Assembly: GCF_009937955.1 (NCBI RefSeq)
Contig: NZ_AP018439.1
Location: forward strand, 5,828,001-5,892,000
From: Undibacterium sp. KW1
Lineage (GTDB): Bacteria > Pseudomonadota > Gammaproteobacteria > Burkholderiales > Burkholderiaceae_D
Reading direction: 5' to 3'
DNA: 64,000 bases
Shown piece after piece: positions 47,206-55,843 of the stretch. Each line of letters starts with the position of its first letter. Position 1 is the first letter of the stretch. The translations under genes and the position numbers were made by a program. The notes beneath the pieces are model-generated. The model was not told the DNA's origin. It saw only the letters and a list, made by a program, of their open reading frames with translations, and made no database searches.

Positions 47206-47275
47206 CGTTCTTTAACTCTCTTGTGACAACCGGCTTGGGCCAGCGTCTTCCATTTATGTTATGTAAACTACAAAT

Positions 47276-48220
47276 TCAGGCTGCAACTGCCGTTTCAAGG
47301 GCATCAATGAACATGCCAGCAACATTGAAGCCTTTTTGCTGGGTAATTTCCTGGAAACAGGTAGGGCTGGTGACATTGACTTCCGTCAAATTAGCACCGA
47401 TAACATCTAATCCTACCAGCAACAGGCCTCTTTGATAAAGTTCGGGTGCCAAAGTCTGCGCAATCTCAAGATCACGGGCAGACAATTCCTGCGCCACACC
47501 CAGGCCACCTGCCGCCAGGTTACCCCTGACTTCACCGTTTTGCGGAATACGCGCCAGGGAAAACGGCACGACCTTGCCACCGATCAGCAATATCCTTTTG
47601 TCACCATGGACAATTTCCGGGATATAGCGCTGCACCATGATGGTAGAGCTACCATTCACCGTCAACGTCTCAATGACAGAACCGAGGTTCATGCCATCGT
47701 CACGGATGCGGAAAATACCGGTGCCACCCATGCCATCGAGTGGCTTGAGGATGATGTCCCGGTGCTCTTTATGGAAAGCGCGGATACGCTGCTCATCGCG
47801 CGTCACCAGCGTGGGTGCAGTGAACTGGCTGAACTGGGCAATGCTAAGTTTTTCATTATGATTGCGGATCGCTGCCGGCTTATTGAACACCCGCGCGCCC
47901 TGCTGCTCTGCCAGTTCCAGCAAATAAGTCGCGTAGATATATTCCATATCAAATGGCGGGTCTTTGCGCTGCAGGACGGCATCAAAAGCACTCAGGGGTA
48001 GTGACTCAGGCTCAGACAGGCGGAACCAGTCCTGGCTATCGCCGGTCAGGGTGATACGGCTGATATTCGCAATGACCTTGCCACTTTCCAGCGCCATATC
48101 TGCCGGGCCAAAGGCATAGATGGCATAACCACGTTTGTCTGCTTCCACCATCATGGCGTAGGTGGAATCCTTATACGTCTTGAAGTGAGACAGCGGGTCG
48201 GTCAGGAAAGCGATTTTCAT
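47276..48220 (-). CDS. gshB: glutathione synthase
   Basis: A 314-residue ATP-grasp enzyme that adds glycine to gamma-glutamylcysteine. Marks are MKIAFLTDPLSHFKTYKDST at the start, VLQRKDPPFDMEYIYAT, PLDGMGGTGIFR and GLDVIGANLTEVNVTSPT with metal ligands near the end. The ATG at 48220 opens at the family N-terminus; a TTG four codons earlier is less likely. It lies 52 bp after gshA and precedes the PTS genes. Confidence 0.96.
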   Translation of the reverse strand: MKIAFLTDPLSHFKTYKDSTYAMMVEADKRGYAIYAFGPADMALESGKVIANISRITLTGDSQDWFRLSEPESLPLSAFDAVLQRKDPPFDMEYIYATYLLELAEQQGARVFNKPAAIRNHNEKLSIAQFSQFTAPTLVTRDEQRIRAFHKEHRDIILKPLDGMGGTGIFRIRDDGMNLGSVIETLTVNGSSTIMVQRYIPEIVHGDKRILLIGGKVVPFSLARIPQNGEVRGNLAAGGLGVAQELSARDLEIAQTLAPELYQRGLLLVGLDVIGANLTEVNVTSPTCFQEITQQKGFNVAGMFIDALETAVAA

Positions 48221-48272
48221 GAATGTGCTCAATATTCTCGGCTAGATAATGATCTGATTAATGATTTAAGAA

Positions 48273-49571
48273 TCAATAAACCTCAGGATTTGGATCTGTC
48301 TTTTCCAGCTCCAGTGACGCCGCCAGCAAAGCCAGGCGCGCTACGACACCATACATGTAAAATCGATTTGGTGCTGCCGTGCCCGGTTTTGCCTTCATGT
48401 CAGGTACTGCGTGTTGCTGGGCAAAGGCCAGCGGCACAAAGTGCATACCGGGCGCATTGAGGTTTTCATCAACGCCACGGTCTTCGTGCACGCGGTAAAA
48501 GCCGCCAACGACATAGCGGTCTATCATATACACCACAGGCTCAGCCACGGATTCATTGATTTGCTCAAAGGTATACACGCCTTCCTGGACGATGACATCG
48601 CGCACTTCCATGCCGTCCTTGACGACCGACATCTTGTTACGCTGTTTGCGGTTCAGGTCGCGCACTTCGCTGGAATCATGCACGGTCATGATGCCCATGC
48701 CATAGGTACCGGCATCGGCCTTGACGATGACGAAGGGTTTTTCCTTGATACCGTATTCCTTGTATTTCTTGCGTATCTTGGCAAGTATGGTATCGACAGC
48801 AGCCACCAGCGTGTCTTCACCGCTGCGGTCGTGGAAATTCACATCCTTGCATTTGATAAAGAAGGGGTTCAGCATCCACGGGTCAATATCCACCATCTTG
48901 GCAAATTTCTTGACCACTTCATCATAGGCATGGAAGTGATTACTCTTGCGGCGCAAGGCCCAGCCTGCATGCAGAGGCGGCAGCAGGGTCTGTTCATTGA
49001 GTTCTTCGAGTATCGCCGGTATGCCTGCCGACAAATCATTGTTCAGCAGGATGGTGCAGGGGTCGAAATTCTTCAGGCCCAGGCGGCGGCCATTGGCAGA
49101 GCGCTCCAGCGGTTCCAGTATCAACTGGCTGCCATCTGGCAAGTCTATGGGTGTTGGTTCGGTGATATCGGCCGACAAGGAACCCAGACGCACATTCAAA
49201 CCAGTCTGACGGAAAATCTGCATCATGCGGGCAATGTTTTGCAGATAAAACACATTACGGGTATGGCTCTCAGGGATGACCAGGAGATTTTTGGCATCCG
49301 GGCAATATTTCTCTATCGCCGCCATCGCCGCCTGCACGGCCAGTGGCAACATTTCTGATGCCAGGTTATTAAAACCACCGGGGAACAAATTGGTATCGAC
49401 AGGTGCCAGCTTGAAACCGGCATTGCGCAGATCGACAGAGCAATAAAATGGCGGGGTGTGTTCCTGCCATTCAAGACGGAACCAGCGTTCTATTGCTGGT
49501 GTCGCTTCTAATATCTTTTTTTCAAGATCGAGCAGGGGGCCGTTGAGAGCGGTGACGAGATGCGGAACCAT
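48273..49571 (-). CDS. gshA: glutamate-cysteine ligase (proteobacterial long type)
   Basis: A 432-residue enzyme for the first step of glutathione synthesis. It belongs to the ligase type found in betaproteobacteria, different from E. coli GshA. Recognisable stretches are FYCSVDLRNAGFKLAPVDTN, FPGGFNNLA, VIPESHTRN, NPFFIKCKDVNFHDRSGED and VKADAGTYGMGIMTV. It heads the gshA-gshB-EIIA-ptsH run. The start ATG lies in a GGTTCC context with a weak ribosome site. Confidence 0.93.
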   Translation of the reverse strand: MVPHLVTALNGPLLDLEKKILEATPAIERWFRLEWQEHTPPFYCSVDLRNAGFKLAPVDTNLFPGGFNNLASEMLPLAVQAAMAAIEKYCPDAKNLLVIPESHTRNVFYLQNIARMMQIFRQTGLNVRLGSLSADITEPTPIDLPDGSQLILEPLERSANGRRLGLKNFDPCTILLNNDLSAGIPAILEELNEQTLLPPLHAGWALRRKSNHFHAYDEVVKKFAKMVDIDPWMLNPFFIKCKDVNFHDRSGEDTLVAAVDTILAKIRKKYKEYGIKEKPFVIVKADAGTYGMGIMTVHDSSEVRDLNRKQRNKMSVVKDGMEVRDVIVQEGVYTFEQINESVAEPVVYMIDRYVVGGFYRVHEDRGVDENLNAPGMHFVPLAFAQQHAVPDMKAKPGTAAPNRFYMYGVVARLALLAASLELEKTDPNPEVY

Positions 49572-49638
49572 AATGACCTTTTGGAGAGCAAGCTGTTGCC
49601 AAAAATGAACGCCGACCTCAGCGCCACAGGCAAATCAT

Positions 49639-49677
49639 GACTTGATAAGCTTGGGATGAAATCCCGGTAATCAAGTC
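49639..49677. terminator. structured inverted repeat between the monooxygenase-like gene and gshA
   Basis: Outer arms GACTTGAT (49639-49646) and ATCAAGTC (49670-49677) enclose an inner hairpin GGGAT-GAA-ATCCC (49653-49665). It lies 27 nt beyond the minus-strand monooxygenase stop. No T-run follows, so a terminator is possible but not proven. Confidence 0.35.
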
Positions 49678-49704
49678 GGAATTATCCCAGGCTACGCAAA
49701 AAAA

Positions 49705-50007
49705 TCACTCGGACTTGGCTAAAAGATCAAAATGTTCGACCACAGGGGCGCTGGCAAAATAAGGGCCGACAATCGCTCGCCATTCTGCAAATGCTGCAGA
49801 CTCACGAAAATCAACGGTATGGTTTTCCAAAGTTGCCCAGTAAATCATGAGCAGGTAACGCTCTGGCGACTCTATGCCCTTTTTCACCTTGAAACCCAAA
49901 AACCCCTGGGCATGACGTATCACTTCATCAAGACCGCGTTGTATGGCGACATCAAACTCGGCTTGCTTGCCAGCTTGTATGCGTATATCTGCTAACTCCA
50001 GTATCAT
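49705..50007 (-). CDS. antibiotic biosynthesis monooxygenase-domain protein
   Basis: A 100-residue single-domain ABM ferredoxin-like protein. It has the typical short strands MILELADIRIQAGKQAEFD, GFLGFKVKKGIESPERYLLM and IYWATLENHTVDFRES with a conserved Trp-plus-His pattern. Such proteins often are dimeric quinol monooxygenases or heme/aromatic-degrading homologues; substrates vary and cannot be told. I used the ATG at 50007 behind AAAGG; the longer frame to 50049 starts inside the stop region of the AI-2E gene. It is probably last in the MAPEG/AI-2E run. Confidence 0.8.
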   Translation of the reverse strand: MILELADIRIQAGKQAEFDVAIQRGLDEVIRHAQGFLGFKVKKGIESPERYLLMIYWATLENHTVDFRESAAFAEWRAIVGPYFASAPVVEHFDLLAKSE

Positions 50008-50048
50008 TTTTAAGCCTTTTATGTTGAAAAATTCACTACTGTGTTTCA

Positions 50049-51083
50049 TTAAACCAGACCCCGGTCACTCAGCTCTTTCTTGATATAAGCATAAAACACC
50101 GGGGCCGCAACCACACCGGGAACACCAAACAGGGTTTCCATGACCAGAATAGCGGTCAGCAATTCCCAGGCCCGGGCATTCACCTGTGCACCGATGATGC
50201 GTGCATTCAAAAAGTATTCTGCCTTATGAATGACGATCATGAATACCAGCGATGCTATCGCCACATTCAGTGATTGTGACAAGGCTACAATCACGATAAC
50301 GGTATTGGAAATGATATTGCCCGCTACCGGTATCAAACCCGCCAGAAAGGTAATGGCGATCATGGTCTTGGTCAGCGGGAGATGTATACCGGCCATGGGC
50401 AGGATAGCAGTCAGGTAAATTGCAGTAAATACGGTATTGATCAAGGATATTTGCACTTGGGCAAACACGATTTTATGAAAAATCTGACCCAGATTGCTGA
50501 TCCTGTGTTGCATGGCGGCAGCAAAGGGCTTGTGATTGCTGTCGCCACTGACATCCCTGAGGGCAATCATTGCGCCTATGATCATGCCCAGCAATAAGTG
50601 TACGATCAGATGACCTGCTTCTGGCACCAGTTGCTTGGCTTCACCAGCATGTTCACGTAGCCAGTGTGTCATCATCAGTCTGAGTGCCTCGACATCCTCC
50701 GGCAAGTTAGTACTCACCCAATCAGGTAATTGATGACGTGAGGTTTCAATGATGTCGGCCAGTTTCTGTAACAGGCTATGCAAATTCCCGGCATCGCTGC
50801 GCAAAAAGCCATGGATGGCCCAACCACTCATTATCAGACCGGCTATCAGTAAAATTGACAGAAAGGCAACAGCGATCATGCGTGGTTGCTTATGCCGGAA
50901 ACGCAGGGCGATTGCCGGTGCCAGCACATGAATGATGGAAAATACCAGCAAGCCAGAAAACAGGGCAAGCAGCAAGCCTGCCTTCAACACCATCAACAGG
51001 GCTATGCCCATGAGGATGTAAGAAGCATAGATGGATGGCGATAATGCCTGACTGGCCAGACTGGTCAATGATTTAGTCTTCAT
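50049..51083 (-). CDS. AI-2E family transporter
   Basis: A 344-residue membrane protein of the AI-2E (PerM/TqsA) family. Pairs of helices at the N-terminus (SYILMGIALLMVLKAGLLLA and the next ones), a soluble middle (about 95-150), and helices with the family motif region FLAGLIPVAGNIISNTVIV and GVPGVVAAPVFYAYI near the end. Members export autoinducer-2 or exchange ions; the substrate is not predictable. Its start overlaps the MAPEG stop by four bases (ATGA). Confidence 0.88.
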   Translation of the reverse strand: MKTKSLTSLASQALSPSIYASYILMGIALLMVLKAGLLLALFSGLLVFSIIHVLAPAIALRFRHKQPRMIAVAFLSILLIAGLIMSGWAIHGFLRSDAGNLHSLLQKLADIIETSRHQLPDWVSTNLPEDVEALRLMMTHWLREHAGEAKQLVPEAGHLIVHLLLGMIIGAMIALRDVSGDSNHKPFAAAMQHRISNLGQIFHKIVFAQVQISLINTVFTAIYLTAILPMAGIHLPLTKTMIAITFLAGLIPVAGNIISNTVIVIVALSQSLNVAIASLVFMIVIHKAEYFLNARIIGAQVNARAWELLTAILVMETLFGVPGVVAAPVFYAYIKKELSDRGLV

Positions 51084-51469
51084 TTCAATACCCCACTCAA
51101 ACCTACCACTGCTCCCAGCAGCAAGGCTATTGCCGCCAGAGTAGAAACCAGGAAACCCATGGAGCGCTTACTGGCATCTTGCAGATAGGCCAAAGCATAC
51201 ATAATGCGCCCAAGCAACCATACTACCCCCAGTAAAGCTGCCGGTATATCACCGCTCCAGATGGCGCATAACCATAGCGCTGGAAAAAAGAAGACCATTT
51301 GCTCTACGGTATTTGCCTGCACCCGCATGGCCCGTAAAAATTCTGGAGGCCCATCCATGGCCGGAGCCTTGACCTGAAGTTTCACCCGCAGCCGCCCTAC
51401 GGTCATCACATTCCAGACATACATGCAGAGTACTGCAAGGCTTAACCAGGATGTCCATTGCAAGTGCAT
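51080..51469 (-). CDS. MAPEG family membrane protein
   Basis: A 129-residue protein with four hydrophobic helices and the MAPEG pattern (RAMRVQANTVEQMVFFFPALW, with the conserved N-x2-E, and LLGRIMYALAYLQDASKRSMGF, cited here as a region). The family includes glutathione transferases and eicosanoid enzymes; bacterial members are mostly uncharacterised, and the closeness to gshAB is suggestive only. I chose the ATG at 51469, preceded by TGGAG; the frame is open to 51541 but that part lacks a ribosome site. Confidence 0.82.
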   Translation of the reverse strand: MHLQWTSWLSLAVLCMYVWNVMTVGRLRVKLQVKAPAMDGPPEFLRAMRVQANTVEQMVFFFPALWLCAIWSGDIPAALLGVVWLLGRIMYALAYLQDASKRSMGFLVSTLAAIALLLGAVVGLSGVLK

Positions 51470-51750
51470 AAATTCTCCAGTAGAGGGTATAGATGGGGTG
51501 AATGCGAGCGGCATAGATGAGGCCAATGGTGTAAAGTACAAGAATACAATACCAAAAGTACATTGAAACAGACACTTACATTTTCATGTCTTCTAATTTC
51601 ATGGTCAGGGCGTTATATACACACTAGCAAGAGACTATCACAGGACATAAACAGAATTACCAGAACCCAGCTGCCCGTTTTTGCCAGTTTGACAAATTCA
51701 GAGGCCAAGGCAATGTTGATCACATGATCCAAATCGAAAGAGGTAAAAAA

Positions 51751-52305
51751 ATGACATTCACAAAATTCTCCATGGCTGCATCCGTACTGGCATTTTCTGC
51801 CAGCGCTCTGGTTCCTGCTGCACAGGCTGCCGACTTTGATGATTATGCCCGCGTCGTTAGCGTCACTCCACAAGTGGAGCAAGTCAATGTGCCGCGTCAG
51901 GAATGCCGTACCGAGTATGAAACCAGCCAGCGCAACTATCCTCGTCAGCAACAGGCCGAGCGCAGCAATGGCGGCGCCATCATAGGCGGCCTGGCCGGTG
52001 GTTTGCTGGGTAGCCAGGTTGGCGGCGGCAATGGCCGTATTGCTGCGGCTGCCGTCGGTGCCGTAACTGGTGCCATTGTTGGTGATCGAGTTGAAAATAA
52101 TGGCAACAATGGCAACAATTACAATAACCAGCCTGTTTATGAAAGCCGCCCTGTACGCCAGTGCCGCAATATTGATAGTTGGGAAACCCGTACCAATGGC
52201 TATGCCGTGACCTATGAGTACCATAACCGTACTTATACTTCTGTAATGCCTTATGACCCGGGTTCACGCCTGCGTATCCATGTGTCTTTGACGCCACGTC
52301 CTTGA
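51751..52305 (+). CDS. glycine-zipper 2TM-domain envelope protein
   Basis: A 184-residue protein with a signal peptide (VLAFSASALVPAAQA, cleavage near residue 26). The middle segment GGAIIGGLAGGLLGSQVGGG is a glycine-zipper (Rick_17kDa / 2TM type), followed by an Asn/Gly-rich linker and a C-terminal part with conserved CRNIDSWETR and YEYHNRTYTSVMPYDPG. Such proteins are outer-membrane or periplasmic, often stress-linked. The ATG at 51751 follows AGAGG; an upstream ATG at 51724 would precede that ribosome site. Confidence 0.85.
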   Translation: MTFTKFSMAASVLAFSASALVPAAQAADFDDYARVVSVTPQVEQVNVPRQECRTEYETSQRNYPRQQQAERSNGGAIIGGLAGGLLGSQVGGGNGRIAAAAVGAVTGAIVGDRVENNGNNGNNYNNQPVYESRPVRQCRNIDSWETRTNGYAVTYEYHNRTYTSVMPYDPGSRLRIHVSLTPRP

Positions 52306-52332
52306 TCCTGCTTAACAGCCCTTAGCATCACC

Positions 52333-52353
52333 AATGCCGCCGATAGCGGCATT
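52333..52353 (+). terminator. Rho-independent terminator after the glycine-zipper gene
   Basis: An 8-bp stem AATGCCGC (52333-52340) with GCGGCATT (52346-52353), five-base loop, followed by a T-run on the plus strand. Confidence 0.88.
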
Positions 52354-52550
52354 TTTTATTTTCCCCCTCAAAAAAGCCTGCATTTCTCTCAAAATCCTCC
52401 CGCTCTCCTTCCACTCTGTCTAAACCCGGCTCACATATCAGCCTTTTGCGTCCTGACGTGGCCTAAACCCGCTCAAGACTGTGAATTGCTGCCAAATTGG
52501 GCGGAATTTGCATAGGTTTATAGTATTATCTTGCGGCAAACCTCACGCTC

Positions 52551-54038
52551 ATGCTCCGTCTATCATTCATGCAAAAAATGTTAAAAAAATACGGTCTGCT
52601 GGTCTGGCTGTCCCTGATCCTGATTGCAGGTTTTGTTTCCACGACCGTGGCATCTTTTGTTGTTTCCCGCGATGCCATACAACAAGGCATCTCCGAGCAA
52701 ACCCTGCCCATCACTGGTGACAATGTTTATTCTGAAATCCAGAAAGATATCTTGCGCCCTGTTTTTGTCTCTTCGCAAATGGCGCATGACACTTTCTTGC
52801 GGGACTGGATCATCAATGGTGAAGAAGACAAGGACCTGATCGTCAAATACCTGAAAGAAATCAAGCAAAAGAACCATGCGATTTCCAGCTTCCTGGTATC
52901 AGACCAGAGCCACAATTACTATCATGCCGACGGTGTACTGAAGACCATCAGCGATACCGAGCCACGTGACCAATGGTTTTTTCGCGTCCGAGGCCTGAAA
53001 AGCGATTATGAAACCAATGTCGACGCCGACATGGCCAATCGCGACACCATGACCATTTTCATCAATTACCGCATCCTCGATTATTCTGGCAAATTCATCG
53101 GTGCCACCGGTATAGGCATGACACTGGACACCATGAAAACCCTGATAGACAGCTATCAGACACGTTTCCGCAGGAATATTTTCTTTGTCGATCAGAAAGG
53201 CAATATCGCCCTGGCTGGCAATAATATGAAAAAGGTGCGCAACAACCTCAGCAATATGCCCGGCCTGGGCAGTTTGGCACCGCAAATCCTGGCGAATCGC
53301 AAGAGTGAATCCCAGCACCTTGAATACAAGAACGAGAATGAAACCATACTCGTCAACGCACGCTTCATCCCTGAGCTGGGCTGGCATTTGCTGGTAGAAC
53401 AGGAAATGGGTGCAGAAATCAAACCCCTACAAAATGTATTCCTGATCAACATCGCCATCAGCGCTGGCATCACCCTGGTGATATTGGTGATCTTGCTGCT
53501 GACAGTCAGGCGTTATCAAAAGCGTCTGGAAAAATCTGCATCGACCGACACCCTGACCAATTTGCTGAACCGCCAGGCCTTTGACTTTGTTTTCCAGCAA
53601 GCCCTGCTTGATAGCGAACGCTCGCGCCAGCCCATGTGTGTGGTTTTGCTGGATATTGATTTCTTCAAAAAAGTGAATGACAAGCAGGGCCATCTGGTAG
53701 GTGACCATGTGCTCAAGGAAATCGCGCTGATCTCCAAGCGCTCGCTACGCGAAAGCGACATCATCTGTCGTTGGGGCGGTGAAGAATTTTTGATCTTGCT
53801 GAAAAACTGCACGCTGGAAAAAGCCACTTCAATCGCCGAGAACCTGCGCAATACCATTGCCAATAATGATTTCTCGCGCACCACGGACCTGACACGCACC
53901 CGTTTGTCGATTACCGTCAGCATGGGCGTTGCCGAATGCAAGGACAAGGAAAGTGAAACCAGCGTATTTGAAAGGGCAGACCTGGCGCTGTACCAGGCCA
54001 AGGAAAATGGCCGTAACAGCGTTTATTTTTCTGAGTGA
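52551..54038 (+). CDS. membrane diguanylate cyclase with extracytoplasmic Cache-type sensor
   Basis: A 495-residue protein: membrane helix at about 15-38 (LLVWLSLILIAGFVSTTVAS), a periplasmic dCache-like domain at about 40-300 (DQWFFRVRG, IFINYRILDYSGKFIGATGIG), a second helix at about 302-322 and a GGDEF domain at about 330-495. The active-site motif is GGEEF (CRWGGEEFLIL). An inhibitory RxxD site (RESD) lies five residues before it, so product inhibition is likely. It makes c-di-GMP in response to an outside ligand. The last 16 bp overlap the convergent DUF2520 gene. A second start at 52569 is possible. Confidence 0.92.
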   Translation: MLRLSFMQKMLKKYGLLVWLSLILIAGFVSTTVASFVVSRDAIQQGISEQTLPITGDNVYSEIQKDILRPVFVSSQMAHDTFLRDWIINGEEDKDLIVKYLKEIKQKNHAISSFLVSDQSHNYYHADGVLKTISDTEPRDQWFFRVRGLKSDYETNVDADMANRDTMTIFINYRILDYSGKFIGATGIGMTLDTMKTLIDSYQTRFRRNIFFVDQKGNIALAGNNMKKVRNNLSNMPGLGSLAPQILANRKSESQHLEYKNENETILVNARFIPELGWHLLVEQEMGAEIKPLQNVFLINIAISAGITLVILVILLLTVRRYQKRLEKSASTDTLTNLLNRQAFDFVFQQALLDSERSRQPMCVVLLDIDFFKKVNDKQGHLVGDHVLKEIALISKRSLRESDIICRWGGEEFLILLKNCTLEKATSIAENLRNTIANNDFSRTTDLTRTRLSITVSMGVAECKDKESETSVFERADLALYQAKENGRNSVYFSE

Positions 54039-54859
54039 GGATTGCGTGCAGCCGCCAAATCCATGGTCGGCTGCGTGAATGCCTGATACAAATCCCCAGC
54101 TTGCTGATCCCAATCGCTGAGCCTGCTTTGCTGTAGGGCGACAGTCTGCATATCACCCCGCGCAATAGGGCCAGTCAGTGCAGCCCTGGTGCCCATGGCG
54201 AAGACATTTTCCAGTGTCTGCCTTGCCAGCGGTGCCGCCATCTTTTGCGCGATATCTGCCGGTATGCCTGCGGCCTGATACGTGCGCAAGGCGACTTCCA
54301 TCAGGGTCACCAGATAGTTGCTGGCAAATACAGAACCGGCGTGATACAGCAATTTATTGTCGGCCTTGATGATGACAGTCTCTGCACCTATGGCTTGCAA
54401 GGCAGGCGCCAATACAGCCAGCGCAGCCTCATCACCTTCCAGACTACATATCGTGCCGGCAAATTGTTCAGCCAGCAGATCGACATTGGCAAAACTGCGC
54501 ACAGGATGCACACTGGCAACAGCCACACCTGCCTGTTGTGCCAACTGCAACTCTGTCGATGCCTTGGCACCACTGCAATGGAAAATAACATTACCTGCCT
54601 TCAACAAACCGGCAGACACCAGTTGCTGGCAGACACTGGCAATCTGGTCATCACTGACACTTAACATGATGACATCGGCTGGCTGCAATTGCGAGATACT
54701 ATCGACAGCCTGCCCTGCGCCCAGCCAGGCCACAGCATCGCTGGCACTTCCCAGGCTGCGGTTCAAGACTTGTTGTATGGCAAACGCCTGCTGGCGCTGG
54801 AAATTTTTGGCCAGTACCTTGCCGACCTTACCGGCACCAATGATATTCAGGGTCTTCAT
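54023..54859 (-). CDS. Rossmann-like / DUF2520 oxidoreductase-type protein
   Basis: A 278-residue protein with an N-terminal dinucleotide fold (LNIIGAGKVGKVLAKNFQ; G-x-G-x2-G) and a C-terminal helical DUF2520 domain (FHCSGAKAST, SVHPVRSFAN, HAGSVFASNYLVTLME, ALTGPIARGD). It looks like a ketopantoate-reductase or pyrroline-reductase relative, but the true reaction of the family is not settled. It follows the Crp/Fnr gene on the same strand after three bases. Confidence 0.85.
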   Translation of the reverse strand: MKTLNIIGAGKVGKVLAKNFQRQQAFAIQQVLNRSLGSASDAVAWLGAGQAVDSISQLQPADVIMLSVSDDQIASVCQQLVSAGLLKAGNVIFHCSGAKASTELQLAQQAGVAVASVHPVRSFANVDLLAEQFAGTICSLEGDEAALAVLAPALQAIGAETVIIKADNKLLYHAGSVFASNYLVTLMEVALRTYQAAGIPADIAQKMAAPLARQTLENVFAMGTRAALTGPIARGDMQTVALQQSRLSDWDQQAGDLYQAFTQPTMDLAAARNPHSEK

Positions 54860-54862
54860 ACT

Positions 54863-55585
54863 TCACTCTTCAGGGAAGCGGCGCAAACCATCCAGATCAA
54901 GGATGGTGATGCCGCCATAGTCCACGCTCAGCAAGTTTTTCTTTTCCAGCAATTGCAAAGCCTGGTTGGCACGCTGGCGCGATACGCTGGAGATGTAACC
55001 TATTTCTTCCTGCGATATCTGGATTTGCATGCTGCTACCAGGATTCAGATAGGGGTTGAACATGGCTGCCAGACAACGGGCGACACGGGTGTCGGGGTCC
55101 AGCATGCGATCATACTCAACCAGGGATATGAACAAGCCCAGTCGCTCGTTCAACTGATGCAAGAGAAAGCGGTTAAACGGGATACTGTTATCCAGCAAGT
55201 AGGTGAAGGTAGCACGTGGCATATAGGCGACACGGGTATCCCGCAGGGCCACCACATCATAACGGCGCGGCTCAGTCTTCAGCAGCGAGCCTTCACCAAA
55301 CCAGCCGCCCGCCAGCATACAACTGAAGGTCACCGTCTTGCCATCGGGCGAGATACTGCTCATCTTCAGGAAGCCTTCAATAACGCCCATCCAGTGTTCC
55401 ACTGGATCGCCTTTGCGGCATACGTAACCGCCTGCGGGAATGAAACGCTCGACGACTTCTTCTTCCAGCTTTTGCATGTGCTCAGGTGCGAGCATGCTGG
55501 CCCACATGGATTTGGCAAATCGCTCTTTTGGGTCGCTGATTTTCTTTGTCATATTTGTGCAACGCACCACAGATAATTGCTTCAT
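54863..55585 (-). CDS. Crp/Fnr-type regulator with altered pocket and recognition helix
   Basis: Up to 240 residues. The cNMP-type domain spans about 35-150. The phosphate cassette reads GEGSLLKTEPRRYDVV, in which the Arg-Ser pair needed for cAMP is replaced (R-Y), so cAMP binding is doubtful. There is no FNR cysteine set. The winged helix at about 180-235 has the recognition helix VSRQRANQALQLLEK, unlike the RETVxR of CRP. The start is unsure: ATG at 55585 or at 55552, neither with a good ribosome site. A dyad TGTCA-N6-TGACA lies at 55596-55611. The gene is divergent from the acyl-CoA ligase/ABC operon, which it probably controls. Confidence 0.88.
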   Translation of the reverse strand: MKQLSVVRCTNMTKKISDPKERFAKSMWASMLAPEHMQKLEEEVVERFIPAGGYVCRKGDPVEHWMGVIEGFLKMSSISPDGKTVTFSCMLAGGWFGEGSLLKTEPRRYDVVALRDTRVAYMPRATFTYLLDNSIPFNRFLLHQLNERLGLFISLVEYDRMLDPDTRVARCLAAMFNPYLNPGSSMQIQISQEEIGYISSVSRQRANQALQLLEKKNLLSVDYGGITILDLDGLRRFPEE

Positions 55586-55594
55586 TTTTTCAGA

Positions 55595-55612
55595 TTGTCA
55601 GTCGAATGACAA
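55595..55612. promoter_or_regulatory. TGTCA-N6-TGACA dyad, likely operator of the divergent Crp/Fnr-type regulator
   Basis: TTGTCAGTCGAATGACAA is a perfect 6-bp inverted repeat with six bases between, the same arm spacing as a CRP site but with TGTCA in place of TGTGA. It lies 10-43 bp before the regulator's start codon and about 235 bp before the ligase gene. Confidence 0.55.
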
Positions 55613-55843
55613 CCACTGGCCCCTGAAGGGTCTACTATCGCTTCAACAAAAAGAATTACGGAGACATTGTAAGCGAGTTGCCGATTGCAGCGAAGACTGC
55701 AGGCACTCAAAGGCGACTCATTTCAGCATGCCACTACAATACCTACCGTAAAAGTCCCACTGCCTGGATATCGTAAGCAAGCAGTAAGGACGCATCAAGA
55801 CACTCACATGAAGTAAGCCCTAAAACAATAGGCTGGTGGAGAC

